From the NCBI GenBank assembly GCA_036273175.1, contig DASUIE010000047.1, positions 1 to 19,796 on the forward strand: 19,796 bases of DNA, written 5' to 3'. Of this stretch, positions 7,025 through 14,363 are shown piece after piece (position 1 is the stretch's first letter; every line of letters begins with the position of its first letter). Below the pieces are notes generated by a model. It searched no databases. It was not told the origin of the DNA and saw nothing but the letters and a program-made list of their open reading frames with translations. The DNA is from DATARH01 sp036273175. GTDB taxonomy: Bacteria > Pseudomonadota > Alphaproteobacteria > ATCC43930 > CGMCC-115725. A program made the position numbers and the translations under genes.

Positions 7025-8098
7025 TCAATGCCTGCCGCCCTCGACCGGGTAGCCCTCGGCGCGCCAGCGCAGCATCCCGCCATTGAGATTGGCGATTTCG
7101 GCGAACCCGGCCTGCTGCAGGATCACGGTCGCCTGGGCTGACCGGCTGCCGGCGCGGCACACCGCGACGATCGGCTTGTCCTTCGAAAGCTCCCCGGTCC
7201 GTTCGGCCAGCTGCCCGAGCGGGATCAGGACCGCCCCCTCGATATGCCCGAGCGGCCCGGTGAACTCATCCTCCTCGCGCACGTCGAGAATCTGCACCCT
7301 GGGCACGAATTCCTCGAGCCCGTGCGGGTCGATCTCCCACACCCCGGCAAAGCTGTAGCGCAGCGGCGCCCAGTGAGGATCGGCGCCGGGCTCGTCCTCG
7401 GTCTCCGGCTGGCCGCAACGCAAATTCGCCGGGACCGCGACATCGAGCAGCTTCGGATGCGCGAGGCGCAAATTGTTCATGTAGCCGGTGAAGTCGCCGA
7501 TCCCGATATCGCCGCCGAGCCGCGGGTTGTAGCGGCGCTCCTCGGCGACACTCGTCGCGGTCAGGCCGCGATAATCGTGCGCCGGATAGAGCAGGCATTG
7601 GTCGGGGAGCGCGAATATCTGCTCGCGCACCGAGCGGAACATCGCGCCCGCGTCGCCTTCCTGGAAATCGGTGCGGCCGCTGCCGCGGATCAACAGGCAG
7701 TCGCCGGTAAACGCCATCGTCGAATCGTCGAGCACGTAGGTGACGCAGCCATTGGTGTGACCCGGCGTCGCCCGCACCAAGAGGCGGCGCTGGCCGAACG
7801 CGATCACGTCATCCTGCACCAGCCGGCGGTCGGCGCCGTCGGCTCCGCCGGCCGCCGAGACCATGATTCGGCTGCCCAGGCGCCGCTTCAGAAGGTACGC
7901 GCCGGTGACGTGATCGGCGTGGACATGGGTTTCGAGCGTCGCGGACAGCTTGAGGCCCAACTCTCCGATCAACGCGGCATCGCGGCGAACCTGCTCGAAG
8001 ACGGGGTCGATCAAGAGCGCGGCGCGGCTCTCCGTGTCGCCGAGAAGGTAGGTGTAGGTCGAGGATTGCGGATCGAAGAGCTGGCGAAAGATCAGCAT
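7025..8098 (-). CDS. Persulfide dioxygenase (ETHE1-like) fused to rhodanese domain
   Basis: This 357-residue protein fuses two enzymes. Residues 1-250 are a metallo-beta-lactamase-fold persulfide dioxygenase with THVHADHVTG (His58, Asp62, His63), PGHT (His114), TGDCLLIRG (Asp133), GRTDFQ and PAHDYRG (His174). These match the ETHE1 mononuclear-iron signature. Residues about 260-355 are a rhodanese domain with active-site loop CRAGSR (Cys314). Such fusions are known (for example PRF proteins). They oxidise glutathione persulfide to sulfite and transfer the sulfane sulfur, detoxifying sulfide in the cytoplasm. The rhodanese domain could alternatively move sulfur between glutathione persulfide and thiosulfate. 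No sulfide:quinone reductase or CsoR/BigR-type regulator gene is in the window. Divergent from the GNAT gene with a 62-bp gap. Confidence 0.93.
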   Translation of the reverse strand: MLIFRQLFDPQSSTYTYLLGDTESRAALLIDPVFEQVRRDAALIGELGLKLSATLETHVHADHVTGAYLLKRRLGSRIMVSAAGGADGADRRLVQDDVIAFGQRRLLVRATPGHTNGCVTYVLDDSTMAFTGDCLLIRGSGRTDFQEGDAGAMFRSVREQIFALPDQCLLYPAHDYRGLTATSVAEERRYNPRLGGDIGIGDFTGYMNNLRLAHPKLLDVAVPANLRCGQPETEDEPGADPHWAPLRYSFAGVWEIDPHGLEEFVPRVQILDVREEDEFTGPLGHIEGAVLIPLGQLAERTGELSKDKPIVAVCRAGSRSAQATVILQQAGFAEIANLNGGMLRWRAEGYPVEGGRH

Positions 8099-8160
8099 CG
8101 AAGCCTCCGCAAAATGCGCTGGCCTCCGATATGCTGCGACTCCGAGGCGGGAGGCAAGAG

Positions 8161-8622
8161 ATGACGGGAATCGTCGTGACCGAATTGCGCGAATCCGACC
8201 GGGCGCGGTGGGCAGAGCTGTGGCGGCTGTATCTCGAATTCTACGAGACCGCGCTGCCGGAGGAGATCTATGCCCATACCTGGTTACGCCTGATGGACGA
8301 GGCGGCGCCGATTTACGGCTTTGGCGCCCGGGTCGACGGACGGCTCGTCGGCATCACCCATTACCTGTTCCACGACCACGCCTGGTCGCCGAAGCAGGTC
8401 TGCTACCTGCAGGACCTTTACGTCGATGCGGCGGCGCGCGGCGGCGGAGCCGGCAAGGCGCTGATCGAGCGGGTCGGCGCGGTCGCCCGCGAGCGCGATT
8501 GCCTGCGCCTTTACTGGACGACCAAGGAGGACAACGCGCGGGCGCGCCGGCTTTACGACTACATCGCCAGGTTCAACGGGTTCATCCGCTACGATTACGC
8601 GCTAAACACCGCCTCGTCGTAA
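8161..8622 (+). CDS. GNAT-family N-acetyltransferase
   Basis: This 153-residue protein has the GNAT fold. Its acetyl-CoA pyrophosphate loop is RGGGAG (93-98), after the beta4 strand CYLQDLYVD. The later segment RLYWTTKEDNARARRLYDYIARFNGFIRY is typical of the beta5-alpha4 region, where acetyltransferases carry N-x-x-A-x-x-L/F-Y. The acceptor substrate (a small amine or a protein N-terminus/lysine) cannot be deduced. The start at 8161 is chosen because GGGAGG (8149-8154) lies six bases upstream. An in-frame ATG at 8131 would add ten residues but lacks such a site. Its 3' end overlaps the convergent substrate-binding-like gene by 28 bp. Confidence 0.88.
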   Translation: MTGIVVTELRESDRARWAELWRLYLEFYETALPEEIYAHTWLRLMDEAAPIYGFGARVDGRLVGITHYLFHDHAWSPKQVCYLQDLYVDAAARGGGAGKALIERVGAVARERDCLRLYWTTKEDNARARRLYDYIARFNGFIRYDYALNTASS

Positions 8623-9464
8623 TTGCCGGCGCCCATCCCGCCCTCGGGGAAGATGCCATGGCGGGCGATCCAGTCGAACGACTCGGCGTAGACCTCGCGC
8701 GTATAGGGCTCGAAGACGAGGCGCTCGCCGGGACCCCAGCGGCCGGTATCCATCTGGTCGCGGAAGCGCGGCGGGAACTCCTCCTTGTAGTAGTGGGTAT
8801 AGAGCTCGGGGCGAAGGTCGATGTCGCGCTGGGCCGACCGCAGCGCGCGGAAATACTTGCGGACATCGGTGGGATCGGGGTCGCCGGTGATCATCGAGGC
8901 CATCATGAAGCTGGTGTCGATGATCTTGCGGAAGCCGAGCTGCTCCATGAAGTAGTACGGCCCGCTGAACAAAGCCGCCGCCGGCACCTTGCGGTCGATC
9001 AGGAGCTCCATGCGGCGGAACAGGAGGCCGTCGGCGAAGGAGAGATTGATCTGCTCCGCCGGGAGGTACTGCTCGAGCGCCTGGATCGTCGAGTAGTGGC
9101 TGCCCGACTGATAGCCGACCGAGATCGCGACGCCGGCGAGGTCGCGCGGATGCTCGATCGGCGATTCGGGCGGAACGAAGATCGCCGCCGGCGCCACCGA
9201 ATAGGCGTCGGCGTAAAGTTTGCCGTGCCCGGCCGAGGCGGCGACGTTGACGGTCCAGTGGCAGGCGCAGCTCACATCGGCGTCGCGGCCGCGCTCGAAA
9301 GTCTGGTACGCGCCGACCTTATTGCCGAGATCGTGCAGGATTCCGGTCGGGGAGGCGAGCTGGTCGCGGAACTCGTAATCGAGCTCCTCGCGGTCGAAAT
9401 ACCCCTTGTCGCGGGCGACCCATTCGTGCAGCCGCATATGCGGCGCGATGACAAAGCTGGACAA
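8595..9464 (-). CDS. Substrate-binding-protein-like (NMT1/THI5 type) protein without signal peptide
   Basis: This 289-residue protein resembles the NMT1/THI5/SsuA class of periplasmic-binding-fold proteins. It has an opening strand and 'EWVARDKGYFDREELDYEF' helix, a central GVAISVGYQSGSHYST phosphate/anion-loop-like segment, and the hinge LFSGPYYFMEQLGFRKIIDTSF. Normal ABC-transporter members have a secretion signal, but this one starts directly with the first beta strand and should be cytosolic. No permease or ATPase gene is next to it. It has a CACHW motif with paired cysteines and His near residue 67-71. It may act as an enzyme or ligand sensor rather than a transporter part, as the cytosolic THI5-type proteins do. 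The start is TTG, fixed by a strong Shine-Dalgarno. Specific function unknown. Confidence 0.75.
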   Translation of the reverse strand: MSSFVIAPHMRLHEWVARDKGYFDREELDYEFRDQLASPTGILHDLGNKVGAYQTFERGRDADVSCACHWTVNVAASAGHGKLYADAYSVAPAAIFVPPESPIEHPRDLAGVAISVGYQSGSHYSTIQALEQYLPAEQINLSFADGLLFRRMELLIDRKVPAAALFSGPYYFMEQLGFRKIIDTSFMMASMITGDPDPTDVRKYFRALRSAQRDIDLRPELYTHYYKEEFPPRFRDQMDTGRWGPGERLVFEPYTREVYAESFDWIARHGIFPEGGMGAGNYDEAVFSA

Positions 9465-9469
9465 ACTGT

Positions 9470-9478
9470 CCTCCTCCC
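9470..9478 (-). promoter_or_regulatory. Strong Shine-Dalgarno deciding a TTG start
   Basis: On the minus strand the sequence reads GGGAGGAGG, then five bases, then TTG at 9464-9462. The first ATG in frame is ten codons later, inside the first conserved strand/helix and without a ribosome binding site. The TTG is therefore the likely start. Confidence 0.65.
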
Positions 9479-9546
9479 TGGTTTCGCCCGGCGGGCGGCC
9501 TTATTTTGCACGAACCGCGCCCTTGTGGAGAGGGGGTAACCGTATC

Positions 9547-10560
9547 GTGACCGAAGCCCACCTGCCGCCCCTGCCCCCGTACCCGGCCTCGCGCCTGCGC
9601 CGCAACCGCCGCGACGCCTGGTCGAGGAAGCTCGTCGCCGAAAGCGTGCTGACCGCCGGCGATATGATCTGGCCGGTTTTTGTCCATGACGAGAAGAGCC
9701 GCGTTCCGGTCGAGTCGATGCCCGGCCAATTTCGCCATTCGATCTCGTCCCTCGTCGACGCCGCCGGCGAGGCCGCCGCGCTTGGCATCCCGACGATCGC
9801 GGTGTTCCCGGCGGTCGACCCGGCGCTCAAGGACCCCGACGGCAGCGAGGCGGTCAACGCCAACAACCTCATTTGCCGCACGGTTTCGGCGATCAAGAAG
9901 GCACTTCCGGAGCTGGGCGTGCTGTGCGACGTGGCGCTCGACCCGTTCACCTCGCACGGGCATGACGGCGTCATCCGCGACGGCTATGTCGCCAATGACG
10001 AGACCGTCGCGATCCTGCAGCGCCAGGCGATCGTCCAGGCCGAGGCCGGCTGCGACATCATCGCCCCCTCGGACATGATGGACGGGCGGGTCGGCGCGGT
10101 CCGGCGCGCGCTCGACGAGGCCGGGTTCGACCGCGTCAGGATCATGTCCTACGCGGCCAAATACGCCTCCTGCTTCTTCGCGCCGTTCCGCGACGCGATC
10201 GGCTCGGCCTCCTCGCTCGGCAGCGCCGACAAGCGCACCTATCAGATGGACCCGGCCAATGGCGACGAGGCGATCCGCGAGGTCGCGCTCGACATCGCCG
10301 AGGGGGCCGACATGGTCATGGTGAAGCCCGGGATGCCGTTCCTCGACGTAGTGCGCCGCGTCAAGGACGCCTTTCGCATGCCGACCTTCGCCTACCAGGT
10401 CTCGGGCGAGTATTCGATGATCCGCGCCGCCGCCGAGCGCGGCTGGCTCGATGGCGAGCGGGCGATGATGGAAAGCCTTGTCTGCTTCAAGCGCGCCGGC
10501 GCCGATGGGGTGCTGACCTACTTCGCGGTCGACGCGGCGAAACGGCTCAAGGCGGGGTGA
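9547..10560 (+). CDS. hemB: Delta-aminolevulinic acid dehydratase (porphobilinogen synthase)
   Basis: This 337-residue cytosolic enzyme condenses two 5-aminolevulinate molecules to porphobilinogen in haem/tetrapyrrole synthesis. The two active-site lysines are visible: Lys205 in MSYAAKYAS and the Schiff-base Lys260 in MVMVKPGMPFLD. The conserved TYQMDPAN and YQVSGEYSM segments are intact. In the metal segment CDVALDPFTSHGHDG the zinc cysteines are replaced by Asp132 and Asp140. This is the Mg-type site known from Bradyrhizobium and other alphaproteobacteria. The GTG start at 9547 follows a purine-rich GGAGAGGGGG. An upstream ATG at 9406 would overlap the divergent gene and add 47 unlike residues. 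The length fits the family. A single gene, not in a hem operon here. Confidence 0.96.
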   Translation: MTEAHLPPLPPYPASRLRRNRRDAWSRKLVAESVLTAGDMIWPVFVHDEKSRVPVESMPGQFRHSISSLVDAAGEAAALGIPTIAVFPAVDPALKDPDGSEAVNANNLICRTVSAIKKALPELGVLCDVALDPFTSHGHDGVIRDGYVANDETVAILQRQAIVQAEAGCDIIAPSDMMDGRVGAVRRALDEAGFDRVRIMSYAAKYASCFFAPFRDAIGSASSLGSADKRTYQMDPANGDEAIREVALDIAEGADMVMVKPGMPFLDVVRRVKDAFRMPTFAYQVSGEYSMIRAAAERGWLDGERAMMESLVCFKRAGADGVLTYFAVDAAKRLKAG

Positions 10561-10585
10561 ACCGCGCTCCGGTTGTCCATTTTTT
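10560..10585 (+). terminator. Weak candidate terminator after hemB
   Basis: AACCG (10560-10564) pairs with CGGTT (10570-10574) around a 5-nt loop. Six Ts (10580-10585) follow after five bases. The stem is short and the T tract is displaced, so this is only a weak intrinsic terminator. The same bases overlap a candidate promoter for the next gene. Confidence 0.3.
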
Positions 10586-10601
10586 GTAATCGTGTTTAAA
10601 T
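10573..10601 (+). promoter_or_regulatory. Candidate promoter for CNB-domain gene
   Basis: TTGTCC (10573-10578) and TTAAAT (10596-10601) are separated by 17 bp, each matching four of six sigma-70 consensus bases. They sit in an AT-rich island within otherwise GC-rich DNA, about 30 bp before the cyclic-nucleotide-binding gene. Plausible, but unproven. Confidence 0.3.
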
Positions 10602-10632
10602 ATTCAGGATTTCACAGGGCCGATGAGACCGT

Positions 10633-11010
10633 GTGACCGTGACCGCATTAGATATTGTTGAATTTGCTGCGAAAGCGGAGACCATAACGCTCCGCGTCGG
10701 AGATGTTTTGTTTAGAGAGGGCGACGATGGCGATGCGCTGTACATCGTCAGGCGGGGTACACTTCAGATCGTCAGCGGCAGCACAGTCTACGAGACAGTC
10801 ACGGCCGGGGGTATTGTCGGCGAAATGGCCATTATCGAAGAGGGCGCGCCTCGCAGCGCCACGGTGATCGCCACCGCCTTTGCCGAACTCATCAAGATCG
10901 ACACCTCTAAATTCTTGCAGCTGCTCGCGGAGACCCCGGAATTCGCGCTCACGGTGATGCAGGCGATGTCGCGGCGCCTGCGGATCATGAACCGCCGCTA
11001 TCGGGCCTGA
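10633..11010 (+). CDS. Stand-alone cyclic nucleotide-binding domain protein
   Basis: This 125-residue protein is essentially one Crp/cNMP-binding beta-barrel (about 15-115). LRVGDVLFREGDDGDALYIVRRGTLQI is the classic first half. GEMAIIEEGAPRSATVIA is the phosphate-binding cassette, with the ribose-binding Glu and cyclic-phosphate Arg retained, so real nucleotide binding is plausible. After the domain comes only a basic helix (SRRLRIMNRRYRA) with no helix-turn-helix, kinase or channel part. It could act by binding a partner, as single-domain regulators do. Start: GTG at 10633, with another in-frame GTG at 10639 and a weak ribosome binding site, so the N-terminus is uncertain. GC is about 57% by hand count over 10621-10860, lower than hemB, which hints at separate origin. 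Confidence 0.82.
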   Translation: MTVTALDIVEFAAKAETITLRVGDVLFREGDDGDALYIVRRGTLQIVSGSTVYETVTAGGIVGEMAIIEEGAPRSATVIATAFAELIKIDTSKFLQLLAETPEFALTVMQAMSRRLRIMNRRYRA

Positions 11011-11088
11011 CCTCTGCCGGTTGCCGCCGGCCTGCTGAATACTCACGACTTTGACGGACGAAGCTGATCGCCAAAAAGGGAGGGCGCG

Positions 11089-12351
11089 ATGTTCGCATGG
11101 TTGCGCGATCTTACCTCGCGGGAACGCCGGACAATGCTCGCCTGCTGGGGCGGCTGGACCCTGGACGGCTTCGATCAGCAGCTCTACAGCTACGTCGTCC
11201 CGACGGTTATTGCGTTATGGGGCATGTCGACGGGCGCCGCCGGAACGATCGGTACCGTTACCGTCGTCACGTCGTCGTTCGGCGGCTGGTTCGCGGGTGC
11301 GCTGGCGGACCGATTTGGCCGCGTGCGCGTGCTCCAGTTCGCGATCCTCTGGTATTCGGTCTTCACCTTTCTGTGCTCCTTTGCGCAGAATTTCGAGCAG
11401 CTGTTCATCTTGCGGGGCTTGCACGGGCTGGGGTTCGGCGGCGAGTGGGCCACCGGCGCCGTGTTGATGGGCGAGGTCATCCGCGACAAGTACCGCGGCC
11501 GCGGCGTCGGCGTCGTACAGACCGGCGCGGCGGTCGGACCCGGCATGGCGGCGCTCGTTTACGCCGGCTTGTTCGCCATCCTGCCGGAGGCGATCGCATG
11601 GCGCGCGCTGTTCGCGGTCGGCATCTTGCCGGCTTTGCTCGTGCTTTGGATCCGCCGCAGCATTCCGGAGTCGGAGGCGTTCCAGGGACGCCGCGACAGC
11701 AGCGGCGCGCGGCCCGGATTTTCCCATCTGCTTTCGGCGTTTCGCGGACCCTATCTGTGGCTCACGATCAAAGTGTCGCTGATGGTCATGGGTGCGCAGG
11801 GCGGCGTCTGGGCGATCAATTTCTGGATGCCGACATATCTCCGCACGGTGCGGCATTTATCCGCCTCCGGCACCGGTCTGTTCGTGGCGGTGCAGGCGTG
11901 CGGGGCGCTGATCGGCTTTTTGATCGGTGCGTACCTCGCCGATGCGATCGGCCGGAAATGGACGTTTATGATCTCGGCGATCGCGACGATCACGATGGTT
12001 TTCATCTACCTGTACGTGCCGGTCGGCGACACCGCCCTCCTCCTGCTCGGGATCCCGCTAAATGCGTCGATCCTGATGAAATTCGCGCCGATGGGCCCCT
12101 ACATGACCGAGCTCTACCCGACCGACATCCGAGGCACGGGTCAGGGCTTTTGCTACAACGCCGGCCGGGCGATCGGCTCGGTGTTCATGACCGCGATCGG
12201 GTTTGCCACGGCCGTGATGCCGCTCGGCAACGCGATCGCGCTGTTCTCGACGCTGGCCCATGTGCTGATGATCGTGATGCTGCTGATCCTTCCGGAGACG
12301 CGGGGACGGACCATCGCGAGCCTTGAGCCCGATACCCCAAAAGTAGCGTAG
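11089..12351 (+). CDS. MFS transporter, aromatic-acid:H+ symporter (AAHS)-like
   Basis: This 420-residue protein has about twelve transmembrane helices. The first helix carries WTLDGFDQQLYS (Asp26, Asp29), the DGFD signature of the aromatic acid:H+ symporter family. The loop 2-3 motif is GALADRFGR (about 70-78), helix 4 has RGLHGLGFGGEW, and the middle of the protein has the loop RRSIPESEAF. The second-half repeat of the A-motif is AYLADAIGRK. PETRGR near the C-terminus is typical of the sugar/organic-acid branch. It probably imports an aromatic or other organic acid with protons across the inner membrane. The metabolite-H+ symporter family is the alternative. AAGGGAGGG lies just before the ATG. 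Its stop is 2 bp from the convergent PEP-mutase-family gene. The aromatic dioxygenase genes elsewhere in the window make an aromatic substrate attractive but unproven. Confidence 0.88.
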   Translation: MFAWLRDLTSRERRTMLACWGGWTLDGFDQQLYSYVVPTVIALWGMSTGAAGTIGTVTVVTSSFGGWFAGALADRFGRVRVLQFAILWYSVFTFLCSFAQNFEQLFILRGLHGLGFGGEWATGAVLMGEVIRDKYRGRGVGVVQTGAAVGPGMAALVYAGLFAILPEAIAWRALFAVGILPALLVLWIRRSIPESEAFQGRRDSSGARPGFSHLLSAFRGPYLWLTIKVSLMVMGAQGGVWAINFWMPTYLRTVRHLSASGTGLFVAVQACGALIGFLIGAYLADAIGRKWTFMISAIATITMVFIYLYVPVGDTALLLLGIPLNASILMKFAPMGPYMTELYPTDIRGTGQGFCYNAGRAIGSVFMTAIGFATAVMPLGNAIALFSTLAHVLMIVMLLILPETRGRTIASLEPDTPKVA

Positions 12352-12353
12352 GA

Positions 12354-13217
12354 CTACTTCGGGTCGGGCCACCTCCCGTCCTGGGCCAGGTAATCGGCGG
12401 AGCGGATCGCGGTCGCCAGCTCGGCGGGGGTCGCCATTGGCGGGTTCGATCCGCCCTTGAGACCGGCCAGCGCGGCGCGCACCGCGTGTACGGTCGCCGC
12501 GAGGATGTTCTGCGGGTAAACGACGATGCGGATGCCGATGCGCGCGAGCTCGGCGTCGCCTGGCATGAAGTGCTTGCCGGCGGGCGAGGTCACGGCGAGG
12601 GCCGGCCTGCCGCCGCAAGCCTCGATGCCGGCGCGCATCTCGGCCTCGGTCTGCGGCGAGTCGAGAAACAGGATATCGGCGCCCTCGGCGGTGAAGGCCT
12701 GGATGCGGGCGAGCGCTTCGTCGAAGCCGCGCGACACGCGCGCGTCGGTGCGGGCGAGCAGCAGGATGCCTTCCTCGCGGCAGGCCTCGACAGCCGCGCG
12801 GCAGCGGAGGATCGCGGCGTCGCGTTCGACGACCAGCTTGGCGCCGCTGTGGCCGAGCGGGCGCGGCCAGATCTTGTCCTCGATCAGGATCGCGGCGGCG
12901 CCGCGGCGGGCATAGGCGCGGATCGTCTTTTGCACGGACAGCGCGTTGCCGTGGCCGGTATCGCCGTCGGCCAGCCACAGCACGTTCGGCGCGGCGGCGA
13001 TGCAGGCCTCGACCGTGTCGGCCATCTCGGCAAAGCCGACCAAATCCATGTCGGGCATCGCCAGGCGCATCGCCGAGATGCTGGAGCCGGAGACGAAGCC
13101 GGTCGGGAACCCGGCCTCGGCGATCAGCCGCGCGCTCATGCCGTCGCCGCAGCCGGGCATCACCTGCAGCCGAGGCTCGGCGAGCAGTGCTTTCAACGCG
13201 GCGGCTTGCGGACGCAT
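12354..13217 (-). CDS. Isocitrate lyase / PEP mutase superfamily enzyme
   Basis: This 287-residue TIM-barrel protein has the superfamily metal site ADGDTGHGN (Asp84, Asp86), then IEDK (Glu113, Asp114), GH (122-123) and LLARTDA. The catalytic loop of true isocitrate and methylisocitrate lyases (KRCGH-type with Cys) is replaced by RPLGH, so lyase activity of that kind is unlikely. Members like this include oxaloacetate decarboxylases, carboxyphosphonoenolpyruvate mutase-like enzymes and 2,3-dimethylmalate lyase; the reaction is not determinable here. The start at 13217 has AAAGGA six bases upstream. An in-frame TTG at 13235 has no such site. It follows the LpxR-like gene by 37 bp on the same strand and could be cotranscribed, though the functions are unrelated. 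Confidence 0.85.
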   Translation of the reverse strand: MRPQAAALKALLAEPRLQVMPGCGDGMSARLIAEAGFPTGFVSGSSISAMRLAMPDMDLVGFAEMADTVEACIAAAPNVLWLADGDTGHGNALSVQKTIRAYARRGAAAILIEDKIWPRPLGHSGAKLVVERDAAILRCRAAVEACREEGILLLARTDARVSRGFDEALARIQAFTAEGADILFLDSPQTEAEMRAGIEACGGRPALAVTSPAGKHFMPGDAELARIGIRIVVYPQNILAATVHAVRAALAGLKGGSNPPMATPAELATAIRSADYLAQDGRWPDPK

Positions 13218-13223
13218 GGCGGT

Positions 13224-13229
13224 TCCTTT
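13224..13229 (-). promoter_or_regulatory. Shine-Dalgarno deciding start of PEP-mutase-family gene
   Basis: AAAGGA on the minus strand lies six bases before the ATG at 13217-13215. It favours that start over an in-frame TTG at 13235-13233, which would lie upstream of the ribosome binding site. Confidence 0.55.
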
Positions 13230-13254
13230 CCCCAAGGGTCGGAACCGGAGCCTA

Positions 13255-14295
13255 CTACCAATTGAAGGTCAGCGCCGCCGTTCCCACGGTGTCGGTCCCA
13301 TGCTGGCCGACGAATTCCTGGCTGCGCGTGGCGACGGTGAAATCGGTCCGCAGCGATTTCGTCCACATCACCGAGAACCCGGCCTGCGCGTCGCCGACGA
13401 AATTCTTTTTCGGCACATGGCGGCTTTCGCGGAAGGTGTTGCCGTCGAGGAAGATGTTGCGGCCGACCGCGCGGCCCTGCGCCCCGACGAAGAAGTACCA
13501 GCCCTGCCCGTCGTCGAGCCCGTTCTCGTCGAAATAATCGGTGCCCGACAGCGACGGCCGCACCCGCACCGGCCCGTAATCGGCGGCGAGGCCCTTGCCG
13601 ATGCGCAGCGTCCCGCCGACATCGCCGTAGGTCATGATGTTGCCGACCGTCGCGCCCGCCTCGGGGATGAAGTCGACACCGAAGCTGTTGTCGCCGAATA
13701 GCGGCAGCTTCCAGTACCGCTCGTAGCTCAGCATCCCGCCGAACTCGTGTTGGACCTGGTCCGACCAGCCTTGCGCCTGCGAGGCCCCGATAAACTGGTG
13801 AAAATCGTTCTGCGCCTGCTTGGCGAGGGTGCCGGGTCCGACCATGCCGAAATCGAGCTCGACGTTTTCCAGCATCCGGCCGTGCGTTTCCTGCAGGAGG
13901 CTGGCGCCGATATAGGCCCAGCCGGCATAGGGCCGGTCCTTCGGGTCGGGCGGTTTTATGGTCAAATTTTTCGGCGTGAAGATGCTTTGCCCGACAAAGA
14001 CCGAGGTGCGGCGCGTGCCGCCCTTCTCGAAGATCGGCCCGACGCCGACGAAATCGTAGATGTTGTCCCACCAGCTATCGGGCGCGGGCGTGCCGCCGAA
14101 CAGGTTCGCGATTCGCAAACCCTGCGTGTAGTGCTTGTCGGTGTTGAAATAGAGGGAGTCGTTCTCCTCGAGGATCGAGACGCGCGGCGGCTGTTCGGAA
14201 AGCCCCGCCGAGGGTTGCGACGCGGGCGTCTGCGCCCATGCCGCAAACGGCGGCACCCACAACGCCGCCGCCAACATCATCGCCGTGAACCGCAT
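13255..14295 (-). CDS. LpxR-like outer-membrane lipid A 3'-O-deacylase
   Basis: This 346-residue protein has a signal peptide (MRFTAMMLAAALWVPPFAAWA, cut after Ala21). A mature outer-membrane beta-barrel follows, ending in an aromatic residue (ALTFNW), the usual barrel-assembly signal. Motifs of the LpxR/DUF2219 family are present: ENDSLYFNTDKHYTQGLRI (Asn45, Asp46), DRPYAGWAYIG (120-129) and QETHGRM (His138). In Salmonella LpxR the equivalent Asn, Asp and His belong to the active site that removes the 3'-acyloxyacyl chain of lipid A in a Ca2+-dependent way. All three seem conserved, so an active enzyme is plausible. The mature protein is close to the family length. It lies 68 bp downstream of the flavin monooxygenase gene on the same strand. 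The barrel could also act on another phospho-/glycolipid. Confidence 0.85.
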   Translation of the reverse strand: MRFTAMMLAAALWVPPFAAWAQTPASQPSAGLSEQPPRVSILEENDSLYFNTDKHYTQGLRIANLFGGTPAPDSWWDNIYDFVGVGPIFEKGGTRRTSVFVGQSIFTPKNLTIKPPDPKDRPYAGWAYIGASLLQETHGRMLENVELDFGMVGPGTLAKQAQNDFHQFIGASQAQGWSDQVQHEFGGMLSYERYWKLPLFGDNSFGVDFIPEAGATVGNIMTYGDVGGTLRIGKGLAADYGPVRVRPSLSGTDYFDENGLDDGQGWYFFVGAQGRAVGRNIFLDGNTFRESRHVPKKNFVGDAQAGFSVMWTKSLRTDFTVATRSQEFVGQHGTDTVGTAALTFNW

Positions 14296-14363
14296 GCGCT
14301 TAACCCCCGGACGCCTCGCACCCGACGGGTTTCAACGTCTCCGCGGCCGGGAGGTTCCGCGCG

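Noticed and set aside
9406..9546. An N-terminal extension of hemB from an upstream ATG
   Set aside because: The added 47 residues do not resemble HemB and overlap the divergent gene. The GTG at 9547 with a purine-rich ribosome binding site gives a normal HemB length.
10788..11046. Minus-strand open frames opposite the CNB-domain gene
   Set aside because: They are antisense to a domain with a full cyclic-nucleotide-binding cassette and lack any ribosome binding site or motif.
12354..13217. Naming the enzyme isocitrate or methylisocitrate lyase
   Set aside because: The Cys-containing catalytic loop (KRCGH) is replaced by RPLGH and the protein is short, so only the superfamily can be claimed.
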